Origin: Prostheceraeus crozeri
Lineage: Eukaryota; Platyhelminthes; Polycladida; Euryleptidae
Assembly (NCBI GenBank): GCA_907163375.1
Contig: CAJQUW010005321.1
Span: 310,001 to 374,000 of the forward strand
DNA: 64,000 nucleotides
Direction of reading: 5' to 3'
Part shown: positions 1-8,491 of the stretch, piece after piece
How positions within the stretch are numbered: position 1 is the stretch's first letter
Layout: each line of letters starts with the position of its first letter
Program-made: the position numbers and the translations under genes
The notes under the pieces: generated by a model
The model's database searches: none
What the model saw: the letters and a program-made list of their open reading frames with translations, nothing else
Told to the model about the DNA's origin: nothing

Positions 1-33
1 TGATGTATTCCGAGTTATAAAGTAAGATCATTA

Positions 34-1523
34 TAGGTTTTCCCGCTCATCCGTTGATCTATGTTTTTCTAGCGCGCAATAGTGCAGTCAACCGTTGATC
101 TATTGTTCGCGCTGGTAATCGCGATCCAGATGAAATGAATTCATTGTCCATTTAGTCAGTCGAATGTGAAATAAGACAATCAAGTGTTGATACTCGCAAA
201 TATCTTCTTGTCAAGAGGAAACATGCCGTCAAGAATTTCTGAAGTAGACAAGCAACGCCTTTACAATGCATGGCTTCAGGGCGAGGACTACGTAGGGCTG
301 GCGCAACAGTTAAACATTAAGAGAACTACTGCTTGGGCAATTATTAATCGCGCTAATAAGCGCGATGGCGTGTTAACCCTCCCAAGAGGCGGCAGACGCC
401 ATTTAAAGATAGATAATGAAATTGGAAATGTACTGGAGAATGATAGAAGAACATCGTTCCTTTACTTTACAACAAATGCAGAGCGAGTTACAAGTTAGAC
501 TGCCACACAAACCAACACTTTCATTGACCTCTATTGCACGATGTCTCTCAGGACGACTAATTGTCTTAAAGAAGTTGGAGGATTCATCAGCAGAGAGGAA
601 TTCAGAAAGCACCTAAGACAGACGACACGAATATGCCAGTTGGATGTTGCAAGAAGGTGTGGGACAGGAATTGATGTTCATTGATGAGAGTGGAATTAAT
701 CTATGTATTCGGAGAACCAGGGGTAGAGATAGGGTTGGACAGCGAGCCGTGCGAGTCGTTGGGGGTCAGTGAGGGAGAAACTTCACTGTAGCATTCGCTG
801 TAAGCAATCGAAGAGGACTCATTCATCATGAAATCTTTGAAGGTGGAATGACGTGTGCCAGATTCCATACATTCATTCAGAACACGTCTGCTCTACTTCA
901 GGAGTCCACAACGTACATTTTCGATAATGCTTCCTGTCACTCACGAGCTCATCTTTCCGCTGATGAAGGAGGTCCGCAGATTCCTGCAAATCATTTCAGA
1001 CGGTTTTTGCCACTGTATTCCCCATTTCTGAATATTGTAGAAATGACATTCAGTGCCTTCAAAGCCTGTTTAAAACGGCAACTGGAAGAAGTTCGCGCAC
1101 AGCTTTTGCAAGAGATGTGGTGTAGAAATGCGTCAGGACAGGCACAGATTATCATATTCCAAATAGCTCGAAACATGTCTACATATCTCTCACAGCTGCT
1201 ATAAAAGTTAAAATGGTTTTCGCGGGTTTTAACCAGTCTATCAAAATGCTTAATTGACCGAATCCCTTAAATTAAGCAATGCAAAATCTGTGCTAAATTT
1301 GAAAAATCACTATGCTTCAATAAGTTGATAATTGATATTTCAATATCACAATTGATTGACCCTGTTCTACACTACTCTATCATACATCATCACTTGACTG
1401 CCCAATTTCACACATTTTTGATGGACAGTGTCCACTGGTTAATGTATGAAAGACTTTTGTCACATTTGACTGCACTATTACGCGTTGGAAAAGCATAGAT
1501 CAACGGATGAGCGGGAAAACCTA
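34..1523 (+). mobile_element. Tc1/mariner-type DNA transposon, decayed
   Basis: The ends carry a perfect 31-bp inverted repeat (33-63 and 1494-1524). Imperfect similarity continues inward to about 91 and 1466 around a shared TAGTGCAGTCAA-like core. TA dinucleotides at 32-33 and 1524-1525 fit the TA target duplication of the Tc1/mariner superfamily. The interior holds one decayed transposase gene on the plus strand. Length (about 1.5 kb) is normal for a full-length autonomous member. It is not a bacterial insertion sequence, because the surroundings are animal DNA. The clade within the superfamily is not resolved. Confidence 0.85.
223..1204 (+). pseudogene. Tc1/mariner-like transposase, frame-disrupted
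   Basis: The first reading frame opens at the ATG at 223 with a helix-turn-helix region (residues about 8-45, including LAQQLNIKRTTAWAI). The catalytic part lies in frame 2. A first Asp is in FIDESGIN near 680, a second Asp in FDNASCH at 923-925, and a Glu in YSPFLNIVE at 1040-1042. By my count 38 residues separate the second Asp from the Glu. The frame changes near 415-500, 600 and 660, and a TGA interrupts frame 2 near 769, so it cannot make transposase as it stands. DDE transposase function is established for the family. The clade is uncertain because the D-E spacing is wider than Tc1 (34) or mariner. Confidence 0.8.
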
Positions 1524-1525
1524 TA

Positions 1526-2618
1526 TTAGTAGTGTACCTAACTTTAAATTCGACCTAGTTCCTTGCTGAACTTATACAACAGTAGAGCATTTCGTACAAG
1601 AGTCATTTCGTCTTCGCTGATTTTGAAGAACAGTTCCAAAGAACTCGGATCGCTCAAACTGCCTCTGTCCGCCCGTTCGTCGACATTTATGGTTGTAGTT
1701 GCGGTTGGTGTTCCTTGTTGGGAGCACTACAGTTCTTAGCGCTGGTTAAAATTTTCTTTATCTTTATTCGTCTGTGTTGCCGAGAGTAAGAGAGAAATCT
1801 TACAACCTATTCCTGTTCTAATTGAAGAAAGTTATCTTCCACCGGCTGCATGAGTGTTGTAAAGAATAACGAAAGTATGTACTTGTAAAAGTAATTTAAT
1901 CAAAATTCTTCTCCTATTGTCTATGATCGAGGTTGAATTGATGATAGAACAATATAATTAATTAAAAATCACTAAGTCAGTGTGATTCTATATGATGACA
2001 TCGATCCAGCCAAATCGCGAATCGCTTTTAGATATCAAACAGTTCGATTCGATTATCCAATTCGGACATGAAGTTCTGAATATTCGGATAATCTGACTAT
2101 TTAGATAAAATGACAGAACGATGGTGATTAACATTGTTAAGCACAGGATTTTTAATGGGATACTAAATGCTGTACAATCTAAAAGCGCATTTACCTTCTC
2201 TACCAAAAATTTGACAAGCACATAACTATAATGATATGCCGTCAAGCCAAGTGAACGGAAAATAACTGAGCGAACTGACCTTTTTCTTGAATTGATTCAT
2301 TGAACGATGAACTGAACGGCTGAGCGCAAAATTGAAATGAACGGCGAACTGAGCGAACTAAAAAATGGACACGTTTGAATACACTGGTTATCACTCACAT
2401 TGCTAATCAATTTTTTCCATACGCTTGTCAAAGTGCAGATAATTGCATACTTGATTGAATATCAAATTTGATAGAAACCGATAAAAATCAGCTTCGCTGT
2501 TCTTCATCGGGAACTGCCGACGGACCTACTGCACCTATGCTGCATGGAAATCGAGAAATCGATTGATGTCTAACTTTCCAAGTTGACCTGCTTCCAACCT
2601 TAACTAGCAGGCTACAGA
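1526..2618. other. AT-rich spacer, no gene recognised
   Basis: No coding region, splice-site pair or clear repeat was recognised between the Tc1/mariner-type element and the Polinton. Short open frames here (for example on the minus strand at 1988-2245) have no recognisable motif. Confidence 0.5.
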
Positions 2619-4015
2619 AGTAGTAAGGAAGTGACAAACACCAGATAGCGCAAGATGGCCGCCATCGCTGACGTCCCCCCCCCTCCCCCTCCCCTCCCCC
2701 TCCCCCTCCCGCTCCCACCCTCTGGAACGGCAGAGTGTCGTAGTCGGCCGCCGTGGTGCTTCGGGTCTGAGTCCCCCCCCCTCTGGAACGACAGAGGTTG
2801 TGGTCTGTCGTGGTGTGCCGGCCAGGTGGGTTTACGTTCACAACATGTTCGCTGACTCCCCCCCCCTCGAAAACGACAGAGTGTGAGACTCGGGTGAGTT
2901 GGTCCGACCGCCTGATTGACGTGGCCGACCGCCTAGGTTGACGCGGGCGACCGTCTAGGTTGACGTGGGCGACCGTCTAGGTTGACGTGGGCGACCGTCT
3001 AGGTTGGCGTGGTGGAATGGTGAAACGGACTTTAGATTCGGATTCAGCGTAAAATTCTGCATCGGTAGGGTGAGTTTCAAGGCAATCGGCGAGAAAAAAT
3101 TTTTCTTCAAAATTTTAACAGAGTTAGAATTTGGGACTTTTTGGTGTGTAGCGCCCAAACGAAGCATCGGATGAGAAAACGGAGGCCAGATTCGGATTCA
3201 GCGTGAAATTCTGCATCGGTATGGTGAGTTTCAAGTCAATCGGAGAGAAAATTTTCGCTGACGTCCCCCCCCCTCTGGACAGCTTGCTTCGATTTTGGCT
3301 TCCAGTGGATGGATTTTGTCGTGCGATAGCTCGTTTGAAAGCTAAGAGTGAGACAAATTCACTGAAAGAATCGGCTTGTTCCTATCTGTCTTCGTTTAGA
3401 TGTGAGACGCCATTTAAGATTTTGGGACATTGGTGAAAAACGACAGAGTTAGAATTTGGGACGTTTTGGGTTGTAGCTTCAAAACGAAGCATCGGATGGG
3501 AAAACGGATTTCAGATTTGGAATCAGCGTGAAATTCTTTATCTGTATGGTGAGTTTCAAGTCAATCGGAGAGAAAAAATTTTCAACATTTTTCGAAAAAA
3601 TGACAGAGTTAGAATTTTTGCGATGGCTGCCTACTGTACAGCCAAAACGAAGCATCGGATGGGAAAACGGAGGCCAGATTCGGATTCAGCGTCAAATTCT
3701 ACATGGAAATGGTATATTTCCAGCTGAATCTGAGAGAAAGAAAAATTTTCGCTGACTCCATCCCCCCTCTGAACAGCTTGCTTCGATTTTGGCTTCCAGT
3801 GGACGGATTTTGTCGTGCCATAGCTCGTTTGAAAGCTAAGAGTGAGACAAATTCAGTGAAAGAATCGGCTTGTTCCTATCTGTCTTCGTTTAGATGTGAG
3901 ACGCCATTTAAGATTTTGGGACATTGGCGAAAAACGACAGAGTTAGAATTTGGGACGTTTTGGGCTGTAGCACCAAAACGAAGGCTCGGATGGGTAAACG
4001 GAGGCCAGATTTGGA
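2619..4015 (+). repeat. Polinton left terminal inverted repeat
   Basis: About 1.4 kb collinear, in inverted orientation, with 24430-25138. It is built from sub-repeats. A block starting CGGATGAGAAAACGGAGG and ending near GCTGACGTC plus a C-tract recurs at about 3030, 3165, 3490 and 3655. A block beginning near CAGCTTGCTTCGATTTTGG occurs twice (about 3279 and 3775). The left arm is longer than the right because these internal units are duplicated. Open frames crossing this region are products of the repeats and show no protein signature. Confidence 0.85.
2904..3010. repeat. 22-bp minisatellite inside the left TIR
   Basis: About five head-to-tail copies of a unit close to GACGTGGGCGACCGTCTAGG followed by TT. 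The right arm has only a single diverged counterpart near 24918-24945, so the array expanded on one arm. Confidence 0.8.
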
Positions 4016-4032
4016 ATCAGCTTGATGTTATT

Positions 4033-4082
4033 GTCCAATGAGGATCATCATCCAATGAGAATCAAGCATTTCTTTATAAATA
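4033..4082 (+). promoter_or_regulatory. TATA/CCAAT promoter at inner edge of left TIR
   Basis: Two CCAAT boxes (about 4034 and 4051) precede a TATAAATA at 4075-4082. The start codon of the first Polinton gene follows about 110 bases downstream. The arrangement is that of an RNA polymerase II promoter reading into the element. Confidence 0.6.
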
Positions 4083-4186
4083 GCGAGCCTTCCACAGTGA
4101 GAATCATTCCATCGTTGAATCACACGAGTGACGGACGCACATTTTCTCTCTCTCTCTCTAGTTCCCTGTTCTATTATCCAACTAAA

Positions 4187-4962
4187 ATGGTAAGTCGCTA
4201 CTTCCCTCCCTCTCCTCCCTTGAACGTAAACTTAATACAATCTTTTTTCATTTTCAGGCATCTACTCCATCTGCTGCACTAGTAGGACAAAATGGCGGTC
4301 AAACGTTACAAGGTTCGCTACGGTCAGATCATCTACAACTGAGGCCAGTGGAAGAAACATCCAAGGTACATAATCCTACACCGCTACAGCGTAAATTTAA
4401 ACAAGCCTTGCGTTATGATGATCATAGCGTAGTACTCCAAACGGGAATGCTCCCTTCCACGGATGTCAAGATAATGCACAATCAGTATGGGGACTACATA
4501 CTGATCCCCGTGAGTCCGTACATTCGCCACCAACTTGATATTATTGAGGAGTACGTGACATTAAATATGGACATTCCTACTCCTCTTGCTCAAGAGTGGA
4601 AGGCGAGAGATGACAAGGATACTCCCTATAGAAAGATTTGGGATGGTAATCACATTTGCCTACCGGTATCACATTGGTGTACTTACTATAAGAAGGATGG
4701 AGATCATTCAATACCCATCAGATGTGATGAGCTCGGAGAAGGTACTTGGGATATCCTTTTCAAAGTGAATGGGCTATATTATGGTCGACACAAGGATAAT
4801 AAAATAGCCTCTCTCTCCATGCATATGGAATCCATCCTATATATTCCAAAACCACCCAACGTGGACGACATAATTGATCAAATCCTTAACAGCAGTGGTA
4901 CGAAGCGCAAGTCGGAGAAGAATGCTACATCAAAACGCAAATCAAAGAAGGAGAATTACTAG
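4187..4962 (+). CDS. Polinton first gene, unknown function, lysine-rich tail
   Basis: The main reading frame runs to 4962 (about 205 residues from 4348). It has no ATG near its beginning. An ATG at 4187 is followed directly by GTAAGT, and a pyrimidine-rich acceptor ends at 4257. A 68-base intron at 4190-4257, after a first coding exon consisting only of the start codon, would explain the layout. The protein has a mixed globular part and a C-terminal tail rich in Lys, Arg and Ser (KRKSEKNATSKRKSKK), which could be a nuclear-localisation or DNA-binding tail. No family was recognised. It is the first gene after the TATA box, so an early role is possible. Confidence 0.6.
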
Positions 4963-4996
4963 TCCTTTCCTAACTCTACCCTATGACAATTCGCTT

Positions 4997-5122
4997 ATGT
5001 GCTTTGAGTGTCGTAGACGTGGTCTTATTAGATACATTTTACTTCTTCGTTGCCATCATATCATTTGTGTATTTTGTCGTGAAAAGCATCGATGTAATTC
5101 TTCATTTTGTAATATGTTATAG
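4997..5122 (+). CDS. Small RING-like zinc-binding protein (41 aa)
   Basis: A 41-residue frame starting at ATG 4997 contains CFEC, then RCHHIICVFC and a closing HRC...C. The order of Cys and His resembles the first half of a RING finger. It lies just downstream of the lysine-rich protein and upstream of the exonuclease-like gene. It could instead be an exon of a larger protein. Zinc binding is inferred from the pattern only. Confidence 0.4.
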   Translation: MCFECRRRGLIRYILLLRCHHIICVFCREKHRCNSSFCNML

Positions 5123-5156
5123 AACGTTTCCTTAGATGTGTAAATTTCCGTTTTAG

Positions 5157-5705
5157 GCTTCTATCATCATTTTTATGGATTGTGAGGGTGAACCTGTACA
5201 GGAGCTCAGTGCTATTGCTATGAACAATTGGACATATCAGATTGTTAGTGTCTATCATCAACATGCCAACTGCGATCCCAATGTTGATCAATGGGCGAGA
5301 AAACACATTCATGGACTTAATCTGAAATATTTGCAAGACTATGGCTTTTCTTGTGAAAGTGCTCTTCTTATTGACTTTAAACGATGGTTAGCTGCTTTCA
5401 ATGTTATACGCATCTTTTGTAATAATCCTGGTAAGGAGAGGAAAGTATTTCCCAATCTAATCATTGATGATATTTTGCTCCCGCCTTGGGATAGTAGAGT
5501 GAATCAACATTATCATGAAGTCACGAAACGTTTTAAGGATTTGTGTGTTCCTATTTTGTCTGTTCGTTGTAGTAGCTACGTTCATAACCAATGCTTCTTT
5601 CCTCCTTACCTCAACACTGCCAAAGTCCTGTATGGTTATCATTGCTCGCTGTATGATAGTTATCAGCTGTATCTATTTTATCTCTTTCAAACCATTGATT
5701 TATAA
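5157..5705 (+). CDS. DEDDh exonuclease-like protein
   Basis: The frame opens at ATG 5175 and extends upstream to a splice-acceptor-like TTTTAG at 5151-5156. A hydrophobic strand leading into MDCEGE gives an Exo I-like D-x-E. KHIHGLNLKYLQDYGF followed by F-K-R-W-L and a NNPGKE segment resembles the Exo II region. Near the C-terminus GYHCSLYDSY matches the H-x4-D of DEDDh nucleases. The middle catalytic Asp is not obvious, so activity is uncertain. Proteins of this fold trim 3' ends of DNA or RNA; a proofreading or nucleotide-scavenging role in the element is inference. Confidence 0.55.
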   Translation, partial: ASIIIFMDCEGEPVQELSAIAMNNWTYQIVSVYHQHANCDPNVDQWARKHIHGLNLKYLQDYGFSCESALLIDFKRWLAAFNVIRIFCNNPGKERKVFPNLIIDDILLPPWDSRVNQHYHEVTKRFKDLCVPILSVRCSSYVHNQCFFPPYLNTAKVLYGYHCSLYDSYQLYLFYLFQTIDL

Positions 5706-5792
5706 TGCATGCTTGTTACCGTTATTCAATAAATGTTACTATGAGAAGAGTTGTTGTTTTCATGCAATGGATGGGTTAGATAAAGGGCGATC

Positions 5793-6201
5793 ATGTCTTT
5801 CTCAAACGACTGCGGAACATTACGTTTTCATAGGCAAAGTTTAAAAGGAGCTGTTCAAGATTATGTGATAAAATTTCATAAAGATGAGACCGACATCGAA
5901 GCAGTGGTCGATGATGCTAGCACTCTATTTCTAGAATTAATGAATACATTCTCTGATAGCATTATCATGGCGCGATTAGTTGCGAAAATTAAGTTTAGTC
6001 ATTTTGGAAAGGAAGAGGTGGAAAGTCGCTCTTTCCATTTTGCTTCTTATTCAATGGAAGTGGTAGATCACCCCAAGAATTTTTTAAAAGACATATGATA
6101 AAAATTGCTGAACGTCTTAACGCATTTAACCATCATGGTAGCAGTCTAGTGATTGAAGCGATTTCAGATATTCACATTCAACTTTCCATAAAGAAAAATT
6201 G
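5793..6201 (+). CDS. Paralogue of the PolB N-terminal domain
   Basis: The predicted protein (KGAVQDYVIKFHKDETDI..., then FHFASYSMEVVDHPKNFL and LNAFNHHGSSLVIEAI) follows the same order of motifs as residues about 155-245 of this element's DNA polymerase. There ALIYLKIKYVKID, VERLEFHIPSS, and IDKFNERDSGLVFDGIESAL occupy the equivalent places. The similarity covers the whole stretch to about 6200. A free-standing copy of this domain could act as a polymerase partner or a DNA/protein-binding module. This is my own alignment by eye, without a score. Confidence 0.45.
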
Positions 6202-6204
6202 AAA

Positions 6205-6528
6205 ATGCAGTGGTACTTGATTGTAGCACAACTGGTTTTCGAGCTATGTCTGCTCACTCTCGAAGTATATTCCTTCTGTACATGCGTCTATTATTTAGAA
6301 AAGGCTAGCAAATTCATATCTTCAAAAAGACTTGCTATAGACATCAGTAACGGTGAAACTATGTGTTGCGATGTATGTAAGCGAAAGGATGGAAATGAAA
6401 AGCGCATCTTCAAGAGATGTAAGCATGCTTTTTGTCAACGCTGTTTCATACGTAATTGCATTCAACTTTGCCAATGTAACCACTGTGATATTGCTCATTT
6501 CGAGTGTCACTTATGTCGCAATAGTTAG
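6205..6528 (+). CDS. Membrane-anchored RING-finger protein
   Basis: From the ATG at 6205 a hydrophobic N-terminal stretch (residues about 4-29, WYLIVAQLVFELCLLTLEV) could be a membrane segment or signal anchor. The C-terminal half has CCDVC, RCKHAFCQRC, CQCNHC and CHLC, in the C3HC4-like order of a RING finger. RING proteins are usually E3 ubiquitin ligases. A membrane-tethered RING from a virus-like element might redirect host ubiquitylation, which is inference. The DNA end of the frame precedes a basic protein gene by about 50 bases. Confidence 0.6.
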   Translation: MQWYLIVAQLVFELCLLTLEVYSFCTCVYYLEKASKFISSKRLAIDISNGETMCCDVCKRKDGNEKRIFKRCKHAFCQRCFIRNCIQLCQCNHCDIAHFECHLCRNS

Positions 6529-6579
6529 TACCTATGCAAATGTGGTAAAGATAGGTTTTAGCAAAGACTAACACGGAAA

Positions 6580-6936
6580 ATGGCGAAACGTAAAATGACG
6601 AAACGTAAAAGTCAAAAGTTTTCTTCAGCCATTCAAGCTCTCCGACGAATGAAAGCAAATCAGCGATACAATGCTATACGACATGCTAACGATAAATTCA
6701 TTTGTGAAATTATTTCTCATGTGAGGAAGTTGAGGACGAAGAAATTAGCGCCAAAACAACGAAAGTTACTTAAGCGATATGCTACGAAATTGCGTTTCAT
6801 CTCCAATCCTAAAGTCACCCTTCAAAGAAAGAGGAAAACTCTAACACAAAAGGGCGGTTTCCTTTCAGCAATACTTCCAATGATAGCTCCTGCCGTGGGC
6901 AACCTATTGGGTAATATCTTTGGCTCTAAGCGTTAA
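6580..6936 (+). CDS. Small basic protein with hydrophobic glycine-rich C-terminus
   Basis: 118 residues, strongly basic (opens MAKRKMTKRKSQK), ending in GGFLSAILPMIAPAVGNLLG. Small proteins that pair a basic region with a hydrophobic Gly/Pro/Ala tail just upstream of the ATPase are common in Polintons. They are suspected to be core or minor virion components comparable to adenovirus core proteins or pVI. The tail could interact with membranes. No enzymatic motif is seen. Confidence 0.6.
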   Translation: MAKRKMTKRKSQKFSSAIQALRRMKANQRYNAIRHANDKFICEIISHVRKLRTKKLAPKQRKLLKRYATKLRFISNPKVTLQRKRKTLTQKGGFLSAILPMIAPAVGNLLGNIFGSKR

Positions 6937-6967
6937 TTATGCAAATGTTGAATCTCAAAGTAATAAA

Positions 6968-7585
6968 ATGGATTTCAGACTTCAATGTGATAAAGTTCTG
7001 ACTGTATCAGGTCCATCTCATGCAGGTAAAACTGTTTTCACGCTGAATTTATTGGATAAAAGAAGGGAGTTGTTTAAGGAACCTATCAATCGAGTGATTT
7101 GGTGTTATGGTATTTATCAACCGTCGCTGTTTCAGGAATTGCAAAGTCGCAACTTTATTCGACATGAAGGAATTATTCCAGTGGATAAACTTCAGTCTAA
7201 TGATGTTGTTGTATTGGATGATTTATTAAAAGAAAGTAAGAATTCAAAAGATGTTACAGATATGTTCACTCGCGCAGCACACCATAAAAGGTGCTTTATC
7301 ATCTATATCACACAAAATTTGTTTCCTGATGGAAAAGAAGCTCGTACACGAAACCTGAATACACACTATTATGCTATTTTCAAGAATCCGCGAGATAAAA
7401 GTCAATTTGAAATTTTAGCGCGACAAGTTGCACCCAGAGGATCAAAAGCCTTAATTGAAATTTTTCAAGCAGCTACTGAAAAACCATACGGTTACTTATT
7501 CATTGACTTTACGCAAGAGTGTCCGGAAGAATTTAGATTTCGAAGTGATATTTTGAAAACTCCCATGATTATCTACAAACTATGA
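6968..7585 (+). CDS. FtsK/HerA-type packaging ATPase (A32-like)
   Basis: The ATG at 6968 gives 205 residues. Walker A GPSHAGKT lies at residues 15-22, Walker B VVVLDD at about 80-85, and a polar TQN motif at 115-117, the order typical of the A32/FtsK-HerA ATPases that pump DNA into capsids. The size fits Polinton ATPases. The stop codon overlaps the next start codon (ATGA at 7582-7585), so the two are tightly linked. Function by family: genome packaging into the capsid. Confidence 0.93.
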   Translation: MDFRLQCDKVLTVSGPSHAGKTVFTLNLLDKRRELFKEPINRVIWCYGIYQPSLFQELQSRNFIRHEGIIPVDKLQSNDVVVLDDLLKESKNSKDVTDMFTRAAHHKRCFIIYITQNLFPDGKEARTRNLNTHYYAIFKNPRDKSQFEILARQVAPRGSKALIEIFQAATEKPYGYLFIDFTQECPEEFRFRSDILKTPMIIYKL

Positions 7586-8274
7586 GTTCTTATTCTCGCA
7601 TGATTGTTATTCCTCAGGATGAATATGTACAATTGACTGCCATGCAGCAAGTAAAGCAACCTCTTGCAAATCAAATGTATAGGAAAGAAATAGATTATCA
7701 GCAAAATGTTCACATCAAAGATCCACATCGTGCTGTATTATTACAATCGGAAACTGTTGAGCAATTGAAAAACTTGAAGAATAAGATGCGTGACTCTGTA
7801 TCGACTGCTACACCTTTAGCATCTCGCGCACATGCCATATCTCTTTTCAACAGTATTGAACCCCATCTCAATGTAAATGATAGAGGAGAAATCATTACAG
7901 ATGAAAATAAAGTGATTGATGCTTCACGTTATGAAGACTTGATTCAGTATGCGACACGTAGAAAGCGCCGTCAGGGCTATGTTCCACCTGGTTGGTCATA
8001 CTTTCTTAAACTATTGAAAAAGCATAATGTGCCAAAATTTGCTTTAAATAATGAGACATTGAAAGAACTTGATTCAACAGTGGCTACTACTCCAATGCTT
8101 CAGGCGATGAAAATGCCAACAAATTGGTTTAAGACGTCACCTGCTACATCCCCTCCCACACTCACTAAGCAAACAAGAGGAAGAACTCGACGTAGATCTA
8201 CATCGCCACTAAAACTGGTAAAAGGAAAACGTAAAACAGCTCCTCCTAGGAAATACATGTTCTCAGACTATTAA
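7582..8274 (+). CDS. Conserved Polinton protein, unknown function
   Basis: 230 residues starting MSSYSRMIVIPQDEYVQL. A helical central region (residues about 55-75, ETVEQLKNLKNKM) and a motif GYVPPGWSYFLKLLKKH precede a Ser/Thr/Pro/Arg-rich basic tail (RGRTRRRSTSPL...). Proteins with this N-terminal pattern and basic tail commonly neighbour the ATPase in Polintons. A structural or DNA-binding role is plausible. No catalytic motif was found. Confidence 0.7.
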   Translation: MSSYSRMIVIPQDEYVQLTAMQQVKQPLANQMYRKEIDYQQNVHIKDPHRAVLLQSETVEQLKNLKNKMRDSVSTATPLASRAHAISLFNSIEPHLNVNDRGEIITDENKVIDASRYEDLIQYATRRKRRQGYVPPGWSYFLKLLKKHNVPKFALNNETLKELDSTVATTPMLQAMKMPTNWFKTSPATSPPTLTKQTRGRTRRRSTSPLKLVKGKRKTAPPRKYMFSDY

Positions 8275-8275
8275 T

Positions 8276-8491
8276 ATGAAGCAGATGTGTTGCTTGCCAT
8301 GTAATGAGCCGCCAGAGGTGAATGTCGTTGTCACTTGCACTTGCTGCGCCAGCTCTCATAATGAAACCCCTAAGCAATGTGAACACGATCGCAAAACCGC
8401 TAAAGCTAAATGCTGCAGTTGTTGTAAATGTAGAAAGGCAAGAAAACAAAAAGATGAGAAGGAGGAAAAAGAGTCAGCCGTCATCGACTGA
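8276..8491 (+). CDS. Small cysteine-rich protein overlapping integrase start
   Basis: 71 residues beginning one base after the preceding stop codon, with twelve Cys in pairs (CCLPC, CTCC, CCSCCKC) and a highly charged C-terminus (RKARKQKDEKEEKE). It overlaps the integrase start in another frame by 38 bases. The dense CxxC-like pattern suggests a metal-binding knuckle. It could be a real small gene, or an open frame allowed by the overlap. The Cys density is hard to explain by chance. Confidence 0.45.
   Translation: MKQMCCLPCNEPPEVNVVVTCTCCASSHNETPKQCEHDRKTAKAKCCSCCKCRKARKQKDEKEEKESAVID

Noticed and set aside
2488-3755. Open frames of 66-117 codons on both strands across the left terminal repeat
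   Set aside because: They follow the C-tracts and sub-repeats, appear in several near-identical copies and show no protein family signature.
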